From an uncultured Caldilineaceae bacterium (GTDB lineage: Bacteria > Chloroflexota > Anaerolineae > Caldilineales > Caldilineaceae): a DNA stretch of 64,000 bases. Position 1 is the first letter of the stretch, and each line of letters opens with the position of its first letter. The notes beneath the pieces are model-generated. The model was not told the DNA's origin. It saw only the letters and a program-made list of their open reading frames with translations, and ran no database searches. Shown here piece by piece: positions 1 to 8,900 of this stretch. A program made the position numbers and the translations under genes. The stretch is from assembly GCA_951813625.1 (NCBI GenBank), contig CATOTS010000011.1, positions 1 to 64,000 on the forward strand, given 5' to 3'.

Positions 1-98
1 ATCCAGGGCGAGCAGCATATGGCAGTGGTTAGTGGCCGGTGGCCAGTGACACCGGGAGCTGAATGAATGACTGGAGCGCTGATCTGTGGCCGGTGACG

Positions 99-155
99 GG
101 TGGTCGATGACAGGTGGTCGATGACAGGTGGTCGGTGTCAAGTGGTCGGCGGTCA
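99..155. repeat. 14-bp imperfect tandem repeat
   Basis: About four copies of a 14-bp unit (GGTGGTCGATGACA and variants) run head to tail, with looser copies upstream near 39-52 and 85-98. The last copy runs into the stop codon of the aldolase-like gene on the minus strand. Similar degenerate GTGGTC/GGTCGG text appears between asd and hom (36964-37005). It looks like slippage-prone intergenic DNA; no function is visible. Confidence 0.6.
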
Positions 156-1568
156 GTCGGCCAGCCCTTGATCGTCGCCTGCGCCGCGGGTGAGAACGGG
201 CATCGGTTTGTGATGGGCAACAGGTGTGACGATCTGGTCCACCAGGCGGCGCGTGCCGGCGACGTTCAATTTTTCGTAGAAGAAGGCGTAGTGGTCCTCG
301 ACAGCGGCGAAGATCGCCTCTGCCTGCTCAGGCGGCAGGGTCCACAACTCCGGCTTGAAGGGCCCCAGCGCCTTTTTGCGCGTCTTCAGGTAGAAGACAA
401 GGTCGGTATCGCTGGCGCCGCGCTCGTCGGCGTGGTGCGCGTCGAGATGGGCATGCATTTGGGCGCGCAACGGCTCGGGAAAGCCGGGGTTATCGAAAAA
501 GGTATTCATGAAGCCGGTGGCCAGATGAATTTCGATCGTCTGAGTCTCGGGAAACTTTCTGAACAGCTCGGCCGGCAGCGTGCTGGCGCCGTGCTGGACC
601 GCGCCGCCGGAGCCGTGAAAGCGGGCGCGCTCGCCCAGCTCGGCCAGCGTGTCAAAATCGACCGCGACATCGGCCTGGCTGCCGTCGGGCAGCAGGATGC
701 CGCCGTGCGTGGTGCCGGTGGCCACACTGATCTTGCTTAGACCGGCGTAGTCGCCCAGCTCGGCCAGCGCGGCCTTGTAGCCGTGGACGTAGGCGTCCAG
801 CTCGGGCACGGTCGAGTTCTTCTCTCCGACTTCGCCGATCTCGCCGCCGAGGCTGATGGTGACGCCTTCCGGCTCCAGATCGCGGATGAACCTGGTGAGC
901 TGCGCCGAACGCAGGTAGTTTTCACGCTGCTGCGCGTCGAGCGAGGGCGGCTCGAGGGTGACCAGCGTGCTCGTGTCGATGTCGATGTTCCAGTAACCGG
1001 CTGCCACGGCTTTCCTGGCCAGCGCCTTCACCTCGTGCAGCGCGCCGTCCGGGTCGGTCCTGTACTTTTTGCCGTCGACCTGAAAATGGTCGCCCTGAAT
1101 GAAGATCGGGCCGCTGTAGCCCTCTTTGATGGCCGCGGCGATGAGGACGGTAGCAAACTCGGCCGGTTCCTGGAAAGTGTAGCCCATTTCGCTGCGGGCG
1201 ATCTCGAAGATGAAGGCGCCTGTGCGTGTGCGCTGCGCGGCGCGGTAGGCGGCGCGGCCGGCCTCGTAGGTGGCGAAACGCATATTCATCGCCGGGATGG
1301 TGCGATGCGTCCAGGCGTCCGCAGCCCTTGCCATATAGAGCTCGTGGATACTGGCCGGACACGCGCCCATCAGCTGGCCGAGTTCCCAGATCAGCCAGCG
1401 GCTGAACGCCTTCACCGGCAATGTGCCGAAGACTGCATCGCGCACGAGTGTGTCGATGTGAAGCGCGCGCACGCTCTCGGCGTCGAGCAGGTCGACGCGC
1501 CCGCGGTCGTTGATGCCGGCCGCGGCTTTCAGATCGCGGCGCATTTCGTGGACAGATTCGTGTATCAC
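153..1568 (-). CDS. Class II fructose/tagatose-bisphosphate aldolase family protein
   Basis: A 471-residue protein of the zinc-dependent class II aldolase superfamily, which cleaves or forms ketose-bisphosphates. The barrel carries QGDHFQ (catalytic Asp and zinc His), [12 protein letters not shown] (metal and phosphate loop), ATGTTHGG and [11 protein letters not shown], all in the expected order. It is longer than a typical FbaA (about 300-350 residues), with an N-terminal extension of about 100 residues and a C-terminal tail, as in larger aldolase relatives. Its real substrate could be a different sugar phosphate. I chose the GTG at 1568 because a GAGGAA ribosome site precedes it; ATG 1544 is an alternative. 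It is divergent from nfo across about 200 bp. The family call is secure, the substrate is not. Confidence 0.85.
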   Translation of the reverse strand: MIHESVHEMRRDLKAAAGINDRGRVDLLDAESVRALHIDTLVRDAVFGTLPVKAFSRWLIWELGQLMGACPASIHELYMARAADAWTHRTIPAMNMRFATYEAGRAAYRAAQRTRTGAFIFEIARSEMGYTFQEPAEFATVLIAAAIKEGYSGPIFIQGDHFQVDGKKYRTDPDGALHEVKALARKAVAAGYWNIDIDTSTLVTLEPPSLDAQQRENYLRSAQLTRFIRDLEPEGVTISLGGEIGEVGEKNSTVPELDAYVHGYKAALAELGDYAGLSKISVATGTTHGGILLPDGSQADVAVDFDTLAELGERARFHGSGGAVQHGASTLPAELFRKFPETQTIEIHLATGFMNTFFDNPGFPEPLRAQMHAHLDAHHADERGASDTDLVFYLKTRKKALGPFKPELWTLPPEQAEAIFAAVEDHYAFFYEKLNVAGTRRLVDQIVTPVAHHKPMPVLTRGAGDDQGLAD

Positions 1569-1764
1569 GCTCGTTCCTCTGGGACCATTTGGCGGCGATG
1601 CGTTACGGTTTGCCGGGCTGTTGGGCGGGGCGCGCTCCCCGCCGCTTCTTTGGCCGCCATTCAGTCCATTGGGTAGAATAGCAGAAAGCGGTCAGGGTAG
1701 ACAAGGCAGGCTGCGCGTACCTGTGGGCGGGCAGCCATTTCATTCTTAAGAGCGGAGGCACTCG

Positions 1765-2661
1765 ATGTCAGGACTGAAACTGGGCGCGCATATGTCGATC
1801 GCCGGTGGGGTGAGCAATGCGCTGGATGCGGCCGAGGCCGTCCAAAGCAATGCGGTACAGGTCTTCATGAAGAGCAACCGCCAGTGGAGAGGCCCGGAGG
1901 TGAAAGAAGAGGATGTCTCGCGCTGGAATGCGCAGATGCCGGACAGCGGGGTCGCCTACGCGGTCAGCCACGCTTCCTATCTGATCAACCTGGCCTCGCC
2001 CAAAGATGACCTGTGGGAGAAGAGCGTCGCCGCGTTCGCGGATGAGCTTGAGCGGGCGCACGCTTACGGCATCGGCCACGTGGTGCTGCATCCGGGCGCG
2101 CATACGGGCAGCGGCGAGGAGGCCGGGCTGCAACGGATAGCGGACGCGCTCAACCGCATTCACGCTCAGCTGCCCGATTGCGGCGACGTGAAAACGCTGC
2201 TGGAGCTGATGGCGGGACAGGGGACCACGCTGGGCTATACGTTCGCGCAGCTGGCGCAGATCATTGGGCGGGTGGAAGAGAAGGAGCGGGTGGGCGTCTG
2301 CCTCGACACCTGTCACGCGCTGGCCGCGGGCTACGATTTTCGTACGGGAGAGGGCTACGCGGCGATGATGGCGGAGATCGAGGAGACGGTCGGCATCGAG
2401 AGTGTGGGCTGCTGGCACTTCAACGACAGCGCCAATGACCACGGCAGCCGCAAGGACCGGCATGCGCACATCGGTGAAGGGTTCGTGGGCGCGGAAGGGT
2501 TCCGCCACATCCTCAACGATGTACGTTGGGACGGCGTGCCGATGCTGCTGGAGACGCCCAAGAAAGAGGACGGCGACGGCAAAGACGAGATGAATTTGCG
2601 CGCGCTGGCCGCCCTGGTGGTCGACGCCAGCCGCTTGCCGGAAGGTCTGCGGCCAAAGTAA
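1765..2661 (+). CDS. nfo: Endonuclease IV (AP endonuclease)
   Basis: A 298-residue apurinic/apyrimidinic endonuclease of the AP endonuclease 2 family, which nicks DNA 5' of abasic sites in base-excision repair using three zinc ions. Visible family signatures are LGAHMSIAGG at the start, LHPGAH near 110, CLDTCHALAAGYD near 178 and GSRKDRHAHIGEG near 226. The usual ENTAGQG segment reads ELMAGQG: the metal-binding Glu is kept but the next two residues are changed. The usual LNDSK motif reads FNDSA. The length is normal for bacterial Nfo. A GGAGG ribosome site lies eight bases before the ATG. It seems to be a single-gene unit, followed by a long repeat-filled spacer. Confidence 0.95.
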   Translation: MSGLKLGAHMSIAGGVSNALDAAEAVQSNAVQVFMKSNRQWRGPEVKEEDVSRWNAQMPDSGVAYAVSHASYLINLASPKDDLWEKSVAAFADELERAHAYGIGHVVLHPGAHTGSGEEAGLQRIADALNRIHAQLPDCGDVKTLLELMAGQGTTLGYTFAQLAQIIGRVEEKERVGVCLDTCHALAAGYDFRTGEGYAAMMAEIEETVGIESVGCWHFNDSANDHGSRKDRHAHIGEGFVGAEGFRHILNDVRWDGVPMLLETPKKEDGDGKDEMNLRALAALVVDASRLPEGLRPK

Positions 2662-2762
2662 ACTCCTGTCCGCGGTTCCCCTGACCTGTACACAAGCGAC
2701 CGAATCGAAGAAACCGGGAAACTACTCAGGCATATACGTCGCCTGTTTTGACTTGGGCTCGT

Positions 2763-3312
2763 TGACATTTGTCTGAACTGTGGTTCATCTGAATTTTATG
2801 ATGGACACAGTTTGCGGCACGGGCATAGTTTGCGGCATGGGCACTGGCGGCGGCCTTCGGGCCGGGAATCGGGCGAACGGGAGTTGGGACTGGATGCGGG
2901 TACGTGTAGATGCTGACAATTGTCTGAACTGTGATTTATCTGATTCTTATGATGGACATGATTTACGGCACGGGCACAGGCGGCGGTCTTCGGTCCGGGA
3001 ATCGGGGGAACGGGAGTTGGGGCTGGATGCGGGTACGTGTAGATGCTGACAATTGTCTGAACTGTGATTTATCTGATTCTTATGATGGACATGATTTACG
3101 GCACGGGTTCAGGCGGCTGTCTTCGCTCTGAGAGTCAGGCGAACCGAAGTCGGGACGGGATGCGGGTATCTGTAGATGCTGACAATTGTCTGAACTGTGA
3201 TTTATCTGATTCTTATGATGGACACGATTTACGGCACGGGCTCAGGCGGCGGCCTTCGGGCCGGGAATCGGGCGAACGGGAGTTGGGGCTGGATGCGGGT
3301 ACGTGTAGATGC
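2763..3312. repeat. Tandem array of four 133-bp units
   Basis: Units start with TGACAATTGTCTGAACTG at 2914, 3047 and 3180, exactly 133 bp apart. A diverged first unit starts at about 2763 and has a roughly 18-bp internal duplication. Each full unit contains the palindrome GACAATTGTC, then a run with a 9-bp sub-period (GATTTATCT, GATTCTTAT, GATGGACAT, GATTTACGG), then a GC-rich half. Because 133 is not a multiple of three, each unit changes reading frame, so the peptides it can encode are not a protein repeat. No CRISPR spacers are present. The function is unknown. Confidence 0.9.
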
Positions 3313-3355
3313 GGATTTTTCTGACCAGTCATTGGGAATGTCAACGATTCTTAGT

Positions 3356-3623
3356 CCTTGATTGCTGCCGCCATTCAGACTATCCGATTGCGTATTCGGT
3401 TGGCCGCCGCCAGGTTGGATGAGCAGCACCGCAGGGAATAGGGCGTACAGTCGGTGAGCGATGGTTTTGGAGGGGGGCGTTGCGGGGGGAGTCCCCCCGC
3501 ACAAGGGAGGGCCGCAGGCCCGACCGTCCAAAGAGCAAGGAGGGAGCAAAGCGGAGTGAGGAGAGAGAAAGACCTTCGCCCGCTTCATTGGGGGCCGCAG
3601 ACTGATAGCGGCTGAGTCGTTAC
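3356..3623. repeat. MITE-like dispersed element, copy 1 (left end lost)
   Basis: Shares its sequence from CTGCCGCCATTCAG through a GC-rich hairpin core (GGGGGGAGTCCCCCC and GGGCCGCAGGCCC) to the right end GCGGCTGAGTCGTTAC with the copies at 28683 and 40458. The first 40 or so bases of the full-length element are missing or diverged here. It sits just downstream of the protease-deacetylase gene, in the same orientation as the 28683 copy. The hairpins may also act as a transcription terminator. Confidence 0.75.
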
Positions 3624-3643
3624 GAAACCGGCGACTGCCGTCG

Positions 3644-5608
3644 TCACCAGTTCAACGATAGCAGGCGCAGCAGTTCGGCCGGGGACGTCGAGCCGCGCAT
3701 GCGTACGCGCTTCAGCTGGAAGAGGTTGCCGGTCGAGTGGGTGGCGCCTCCGGCTATTGACACGCCGCCCCAGTAGCCGGCGCTCTCGAAGATACGGATC
3801 GTGCTGTTGTCGTAGCGCCCGAAGGGGTAGGTTACGAATCGGGGGCGCACGCCGAGCTCGTATTCGATTGTCTCGGCGCTGCCCAGCGCCTGCCAGACAA
3901 GGTAGCTGTCGGTGCGGTTGCGCAAGCTGGCATGGTTGCGCCCGTGGGACTCGATGAACATGCCGGCGGCCTGCATCTCGCGCGCCATATCCCACGACAT
4001 ATAGACTGGATTCTGCGCGTCGATATAGTCGGTGACGACGAAGAACATCGCGGTCATGCCGAATTCCTGCAGCAGGGGAAATGCGTTCTGGTAGTTGTCG
4101 CGATAGCCGTCGTCGAAGGTGAGGATGATCGGTTTTTCGGGCAGGGGCGCGCCCTGGTTGAGATGTTCGACGAGATCATACATGCTGACGGTGGTGTAGC
4201 CGGCGTCGGCGAGGGTCTGAAGATGGCTTCTGAACAGGTCGGGGGCTACCGACAGGTCTCTCCGGTAGATGTCGGCGCCGGGCGGGGGCTCGCTGACGTA
4301 GTGAAACATCAGGACCGGCACGCGTGCTTTGCGAATGAGTCCGTCGGGCACAGGCGGCGGCTGCGCGACGATGGGCCGCGTCTGCGGCGTTGGCGTTGAC
4401 TGCAGGCCGTTGTGAATGCCGGGAAGCCTGAGAACAGCCTCGCTGTTGAAGACGGCGGGCAGCATGAGCACGGTTGGCTCGCGTTCTTCTGGCGTATTGT
4501 CCTCGCTAATCTGGGCCAGAATCCAGTCGTGGTATTCGCTGACACGGGTGTAGACGCCGTAGAACTCCGGCCGCGCGCAGCCGATACCGAAGCTGACAAT
4601 CCCCGCCAGGTTCCAGCCGCCGTCGCCGTCCGCCACGACAAGGGGGCTGCCGCTGTCGCCGTGGCAGGCATCTTTGCCGCCTTCGCTGTAGCCGGCGCAC
4701 AGAAGATTCTCGTTGATCATCCTGCCCATGGCGTCGATGCAATCTCCTTCGGACACAATCGGCAGCTCCACCTGTTGCAGGTCGTAGGAGAGGAGGCCTT
4801 CGGCGCTGTCTTCGGAGAGCGCGCCCCAGCCGATAACGGTTGACAGGGTACCCGCCGCGGCCAGGTCCAAGTTTTCGGGCGAAAGGAGCGCGACCTGTTC
4901 GGCCTCTGCCGGCTGCGCGAGATGCAGCAGGGCGAGGTCGTGGGCAAAGTCGTGGGCAAAGTCATAACCGTAGCTGGGGTGGAGGAGGATGCGGTCGACC
5001 TCGAACCGGTGGCCCTGTCCGCTGCCGAGCCTGTGGACGCCGACAGTCACCGTGAGCTGACCGGGCGCGGCATTGACAAAGCAGTGTGCGGCGGTCAATA
5101 CCCAACTGGGAGCGACGAGCGAGCCGCCGCAGAAGGTGTAGGAGTCGGGTTCGGTGAAGGCGCGGATGGCGACAATCCACGGCCAGGCGTCGGACGCAGC
5201 GGTCTCGCCGCCGACGATCTGTCCCTGAAGCCCTGCGGACGGCAGAGGCGTGGCCGTCGCGGCGGTTGGCGCGTCCGATTGCGCGTTCCCGTCAGCGCTC
5301 GCTTTGATGGCCGCTTCGAGAGTGGCGGCGATTTCGGCCTCTTTGGGAGAAACGGAATCGGGCGTTGCCGTCGCTTCGAGGGCTGAGGCCCGCGCGGCAC
5401 GCGGCTCGCCCACTGAGGCTGCCGGTTCCTGCAGAAAAACCTGATTGAACAGATGCAGCAGGACCAGCAGCAACATGCTGATCAGGATGCTGGCGGGCAA
5501 TTTCTGGACCAATTTACGGCGGGCAGCAGCACGAAATGCGCCCCTTCCTGAGAGGGGCGCAGAAGAAGCGGACTTTCGCGAAGCTGGCCGACGAGCACGC
5601 CATTTCAT
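3644..5608 (-). CDS. Membrane-anchored trypsin-like protease fused to polysaccharide deacetylase
   Basis: A 654-residue two-enzyme protein. An Arg-rich N-terminus and one membrane segment (about 40-60) suggest a signal anchor with the rest outside the cell. Residues about 131-366 form an S1 serine protease: the activation-type start IVGGE, TAAHC with His175, DLALL with Asp224 and GDSGSP with Ser319. Asp313, six residues before the serine, predicts trypsin-like cleavage after Lys/Arg. After a Pro-rich linker, residues about 428-654 form a NodB-type deacetylase (CE4) with LTFDDGY at about 496-502 and a later HxxxH metal motif in ESHGRNHAS, so both active sites look intact. A local duplication, FAHDFAHD, precedes the protease Asp. 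The gene is divergent from the Crp regulator. The domain calls are firm; the joint role in envelope or peptidoglycan turnover is inference. Confidence 0.88.
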   Translation of the reverse strand: MKWRARRPASRKSASSAPLSGRGAFRAAARRKLVQKLPASILISMLLLVLLHLFNQVFLQEPAASVGEPRAARASALEATATPDSVSPKEAEIAATLEAAIKASADGNAQSDAPTAATATPLPSAGLQGQIVGGETAASDAWPWIVAIRAFTEPDSYTFCGGSLVAPSWVLTAAHCFVNAAPGQLTVTVGVHRLGSGQGHRFEVDRILLHPSYGYDFAHDFAHDLALLHLAQPAEAEQVALLSPENLDLAAAGTLSTVIGWGALSEDSAEGLLSYDLQQVELPIVSEGDCIDAMGRMINENLLCAGYSEGGKDACHGDSGSPLVVADGDGGWNLAGIVSFGIGCARPEFYGVYTRVSEYHDWILAQISEDNTPEEREPTVLMLPAVFNSEAVLRLPGIHNGLQSTPTPQTRPIVAQPPPVPDGLIRKARVPVLMFHYVSEPPPGADIYRRDLSVAPDLFRSHLQTLADAGYTTVSMYDLVEHLNQGAPLPEKPIILTFDDGYRDNYQNAFPLLQEFGMTAMFFVVTDYIDAQNPVYMSWDMAREMQAAGMFIESHGRNHASLRNRTDSYLVWQALGSAETIEYELGVRPRFVTYPFGRYDNSTIRIFESAGYWGGVSIAGGATHSTGNLFQLKRVRMRGSTSPAELLRLLSLNW

Positions 5609-5649
5609 GGCGGCATTTTATCAGACCGGATTGGGAGCGGCAAAAAAGG

Positions 5650-5677
5650 TTGATTATTTTGGCGCGACGCGTATAAT
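5650..5677 (+). promoter_or_regulatory. Sigma70-type promoter for the Crp/Fnr gene
   Basis: TTGATT at 5650-5655 and a perfect TATAAT at 5672-5677 are separated by 16 bp, inside an AT-rich island between the divergent protease and regulator genes. The regulator ATG is about 42 bp downstream. Assigned by consensus match only. Confidence 0.6.
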
Positions 5678-5719
5678 TAAGGCTCCACTCACAATTGAAA
5701 TCAGTCACAGAGACGCAAA

Positions 5720-6448
5720 ATGACGATCACGAAGATGCCCACGGCGCTGCAACCGGCGGAAAAGATGAAGTATCTCTCCGAGCTGATGGTCTTTCAGGAT
5801 CTGACATCGAAGGAGATGGAAGAGCTGAACCGGATCACGACGATGAGCACAGTGTACAAGGGGCGGGTCTTCTACCGGCCGGAGGAGCCGGGCGAAGTGC
5901 TGTTCATCCTCAAGGAGGGGCGGGTGCAGCTCTATCGCATCAGTCCGGAGGGCAAGAAACTGGCGATCACGACGCTCGGCCCGCACACGCTGTTCGGTGA
6001 GATGGCGCTGCTGGGCACGAAGATGCACAATACATTTGCCGAAGCGGTCGATGACTGCCTGATCTGCATCATGAGCCGCACGGACCTGGAACGGCTGATC
6101 CTTAGCAAGCCGCAGGTCGCGCTGCGCATCCTCGAAATCACGGGACGGCGGCTGCAGGAGGCCGAGGAGAGCCTGGAAAACATGGCTTTCAAGGGCATCC
6201 CGGCGCGGCTGGCCAACCTGCTGCTGCGCCTCTCCGACGAACAGGAATCGGACGTGGTGACCGGCCTGACGCACCAGGACCTGGCGGAGAGCGTGGGCAC
6301 ATACCGCGAGACGGCCACACAGGTCCTCAACGATCTCAAGTCGCAGGGGCTGATCGAGATTGGCCGCAAGCGCATCAAACTGCTGGACCGGGAGATGATC
6401 TCGGTCATTGGCAGCAAGCGCATCAAGCTGTTGGACGAAAATGTGTAG
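5720..6448 (+). CDS. Crp/Fnr family transcription regulator
   Basis: A 242-residue cytoplasmic regulator. Residues about 20-140 are a cyclic-nucleotide-binding beta-roll ([21 protein letters not shown], then FGEMALLG, the phosphate-binding-cassette position). They are followed by a long dimerisation helix and a winged helix-turn-helix at about 165-225 ([25 protein letters not shown]). No Fnr-type N-terminal cysteine cluster is present, so an iron-sulphur oxygen sensor is unlikely. The effector cannot be read from sequence. At the C-terminus a short stretch ending KRIKLLD occurs twice, a small tandem duplication that adds about 16 residues. A well-formed promoter lies upstream. Its targets are unknown; the divergent protease gene is a plausible one. 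Confidence 0.9.
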   Translation: MTITKMPTALQPAEKMKYLSELMVFQDLTSKEMEELNRITTMSTVYKGRVFYRPEEPGEVLFILKEGRVQLYRISPEGKKLAITTLGPHTLFGEMALLGTKMHNTFAEAVDDCLICIMSRTDLERLILSKPQVALRILEITGRRLQEAEESLENMAFKGIPARLANLLLRLSDEQESDVVTGLTHQDLAESVGTYRETATQVLNDLKSQGLIEIGRKRIKLLDREMISVIGSKRIKLLDENV

Positions 6449-6523
6449 GCTGCGCCGTTTCGCCGCCGTCGCAGCGGATTCCCCCCAGCGTGTTGTTCGC
6501 GCGTAGCGGTCCCCGCACTCAAT

Positions 6524-7684
6524 TTGCCGCGCGCCATCTTCCGCGCCATGTATGACCGCTCAACGCAGGTCGACCGCAGCGCCGATAGCATCAATTTTGG
6601 CATCGGACAGCCGGACTTCGCGCTGCTTCCCCATGCGCTGATGCGGCAGGTCGCGTCTGCGCGTTTCGACGAGGGCGATACCGAGCTGCTCAACTACGGT
6701 TTCCCGCAGGGGGACGGCCGTTTCCGCTGGGCGCTGGCAGAATTCCTCAGCCAGGGCTACGACGGCGAAGTACAGCCGCAGCAGCTGATGACCACCGCGG
6801 GCGCCTCGCAGGCACTCGACCTGATCTGCACTTTTTTTACCCGCCCCGGCGATACCGTCTTCGTTGAAGAGCCCAGCTACTTCCTCGCCCTGCGCATCCT
6901 GCAGGAGGACCACCGGCTGCACCTCGTGCCGATTGCGACCGATGAGGACGGGCTGGCGCCGGCGGCGGTGGAAGAGGCGTTGACCCGCCACCGGCCGGTC
7001 TTCCTCTACACCATCCCGGCTTATCAAAATCCGACAGGGCGAACCTTATCACGCGGCCGCCGCCAGGAGTTGCTGGCGCTGGCCGAGGCGCACGACTTTC
7101 ATATCGTCGCCGACGAGGTCTACCATCTGCTCGACTTCGGAACGCCGCCGCCGCGGCCGTTTGCCGCGCAGGCAGACAGCGGGCGCGTGTTATCGATCGG
7201 TTCATTTTCGAAGATCCTGGCGCCGGGCCTGCGGCTGGGGTGGGTGCAGACGACGCCGAAGCGGGCGCAGCGGTTTGCCCTAAGCGGGCTGGCGGACAGC
7301 GGCGGCGGGCTCAACCAGTTCACATCGAACCTGGTGCGGGTGGCGCTGGAGGGGGGCGGACAGAGGGCGTATCTGGACGGCCTGCGCCGCGCCTATCGTG
7401 AGCGGGTCGAGGCGATGGACGCGGCGCTGCGTCGCGAGATCGGCGACCGCGCGGAATGGCGCGTGCCCGACGGCGGTTTCTTCTTCTGGCTCACTTGCGC
7501 CGAGCCGGTCGACACGAGCGCGCTGTTGGAGAAAGCGGCCGGCGCCAGGGTGGGGTTCCTGCCCGGCCGGCGCTGCTCGAGCGTCGGCGGCCAGAGCAAC
7601 TGCCTGCGGCTCTGCTTTGCCCACTACGGGGTCGCCGAGATCGAAGAGGGGGTCCGGCGGCTGGGACAGGTATTCGATTTGTAG
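6524..7684 (+). CDS. PLP-dependent aminotransferase, fold type I (class I/II)
   Basis: A 386-residue aminotransferase. Family landmarks are FGIGQPD near the start, TAGASQALDLI for cofactor binding, YTIPAYQNPTGR, ADEVYHLLDF with the PLP-ring Asp, and SFSKILAPGLRLGW with the Schiff-base lysine, followed by LRLCFAHY near the end (substrate carboxylate Arg). The layout resembles the 2-aminoadipate/aromatic aminotransferase branch (LysN/MocR-C-terminal type) without a DNA-binding domain. The substrate cannot be fixed from sequence. Neither the TTG at 6524 nor the ATG at 6548 has a clear ribosome site, so the start is uncertain by eight codons. It follows the Crp gene by 75 bp and is convergent with pdxA. 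Confidence 0.87.
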   Translation: MPRAIFRAMYDRSTQVDRSADSINFGIGQPDFALLPHALMRQVASARFDEGDTELLNYGFPQGDGRFRWALAEFLSQGYDGEVQPQQLMTTAGASQALDLICTFFTRPGDTVFVEEPSYFLALRILQEDHRLHLVPIATDEDGLAPAAVEEALTRHRPVFLYTIPAYQNPTGRTLSRGRRQELLALAEAHDFHIVADEVYHLLDFGTPPPRPFAAQADSGRVLSIGSFSKILAPGLRLGWVQTTPKRAQRFALSGLADSGGGLNQFTSNLVRVALEGGGQRAYLDGLRRAYRERVEAMDAALRREIGDRAEWRVPDGGFFFWLTCAEPVDTSALLEKAAGARVGFLPGRRCSSVGGQSNCLRLCFAHYGVAEIEEGVRRLGQVFDL

Positions 7685-7715
7685 TGGATAGCATACAGCG
7701 GATAGCGACTGGTAA

Positions 7716-8726
7716 TCAGTGAATATCGCGCGCCGCGGCCATCTGGACCGCTACGCGGATGGCGGCCAGCATGCTTTCCTCGCTGGCCTGCCCCGTCCCG
7801 GCGATATCGAAGGCTGTGCCGTGATCGACGGAAGTGCGCAGGATCGGCAGGCCGATGCTGACGTTGACGCCGCTATCGAAGGCGAGCAACTTCATCGGGA
7901 TGTGGCCCTGGTCGTGGTACATGGCGACGACGATGTCGAACTCGCCGCGGGTGGTGCGCAGAAAGACGGTGTCGGGCGGCTGCGGATCGGAGACGGTCCA
8001 GCCGCGCGCCCGTGCGGCTTCGATGGCGGGCTGGACCTGCGTCGCTTCCTGCGCGCCGAAGAGCCCGTTTTCGCTGGCGTGGGGGTTCAGCCCGGCGACG
8101 GCGATGCGCGGCGCGCCGATGCCGAGCGCCTGGCAGGAGTCGTGCGCCAGCTCGATCACCTCGAGCACGCGCGGCGGCGTGACGCGGCGGATCGCCTCCT
8201 CCAGCGAGACGTGCGTGCTCACGTGCACGACGCGCAGATTCGGCCCTACCAGCAGCATTGAGACGCGTTCGGCGCCGGTGCGCTCGGCCAGCAGCTCGGT
8301 ATGGCCGGGGTAGAGGAAGCCGGCGCGATGCATTGCCTCCTTGTTCAGCGGCGCGGTGACGACGGCGTCCGCCTGCCCGGCCTGCGCCATGTCACAAGCG
8401 CGCTGCACATATTCGACAGCGGCCCGGCCCGCGCTCGCGCTCACCTGGCCGACGGGCGCCTGCGCCAGGTCGACGTTCGCCAGGTCGAGCAGTGGGACGG
8501 CGCCCGCGTGGTAGCGGCCTTCGGCGGCGGGATCGACGATGACCTCATAGCTGGGCTCAGTTCCGAGCCATGCAGAGGCCCTGTTGAGGACCTGCCGGTC
8601 GCCGATGACAAGTGGACGGCAGCTCTCAAAGACCTCCTCGTGCTGCAGGGCCTTCAGAATGACCTCCGGCCCGATCCCGGCCGGGTCTCCCAGTGTAATT
8701 GCAAGTCGTGGACGGCTGTCTGCCAA
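7716..8726 (-). CDS. pdxA: 4-hydroxythreonine-4-phosphate dehydrogenase (PdxA family)
   Basis: A PdxA-family NAD-dependent dehydrogenase, the enzyme of the DXP-dependent pyridoxal phosphate pathway or a sugar-acid-phosphate relative such as PdxA2. Motifs in order: ITLGDPAGIGPE, TAPLNKEAM with YPGHTELLAE, GLNPHASENG (metal His), YHDQGHIPMKLLAF and VDHGTAFDIAGTG. I prefer the TTG at 8726 because a strong GGGGGAGAG ribosome site stands just upstream and it gives 336 residues, the family norm. The frame stays open to an ATG at 8789, which would add 21 residues of low complexity. No other pyridoxine genes are nearby. The neighbouring Gfo/Idh/MocA oxidoreductase makes a sugar-acid catabolic role possible. 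Confidence 0.88.
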   Translation of the reverse strand: MADSRPRLAITLGDPAGIGPEVILKALQHEEVFESCRPLVIGDRQVLNRASAWLGTEPSYEVIVDPAAEGRYHAGAVPLLDLANVDLAQAPVGQVSASAGRAAVEYVQRACDMAQAGQADAVVTAPLNKEAMHRAGFLYPGHTELLAERTGAERVSMLLVGPNLRVVHVSTHVSLEEAIRRVTPPRVLEVIELAHDSCQALGIGAPRIAVAGLNPHASENGLFGAQEATQVQPAIEAARARGWTVSDPQPPDTVFLRTTRGEFDIVVAMYHDQGHIPMKLLAFDSGVNVSIGLPILRTSVDHGTAFDIAGTGQASEESMLAAIRVAVQMAAARDIH

Positions 8727-8829
8727 CGGTTCTCTCCCCCTCTTGCTGCTCTCGCGGCGGCCTGTTCGCTGCACGGCTGATGCTATCATGCGCGCCCGCG
8801 CCCGCCAAACGCCCGGAAGAAAGACGTTA

Positions 8830-8852
8830 GCGGATCAGATGCTGATCCGCTA
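8830..8852. promoter_or_regulatory. Perfect 10-bp inverted repeat, probable operator
   Basis: AGCGGATCAG and CTGATCCGCT are perfect inverted copies separated by ATG. They lie between the divergent pdxA and oxidoreductase genes, 48 bp before the latter's ATG. A TACACT hexamer begins at the last base of the repeat and could be a -10 box. There is no T-run, so a terminator is unlikely. It reads best as a binding site for a dimeric regulator controlling one or both genes; no regulator gene is adjacent. Confidence 0.5.
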
Positions 8853-8900
8853 CACTGTTGGGCGCTTTGAGCCTTCCCTACACATCTGGAGAATTTGCAA

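Noticed and set aside
783..1676. 297-codon frame opposite the class II aldolase
   Set aside because: Antisense shadow of a gene with clear aldolase motifs.
2763..3312. CRISPR array
   Set aside because: The repeats are contiguous 133-bp units without variable spacers and there are no cas genes.
2780..3324. Three overlapping repeat-encoded peptides (NCLNCDLSDSYDGHDL type)
   Set aside because: The 133-bp unit shifts frame at each copy, so these are chance translations of a DNA repeat.
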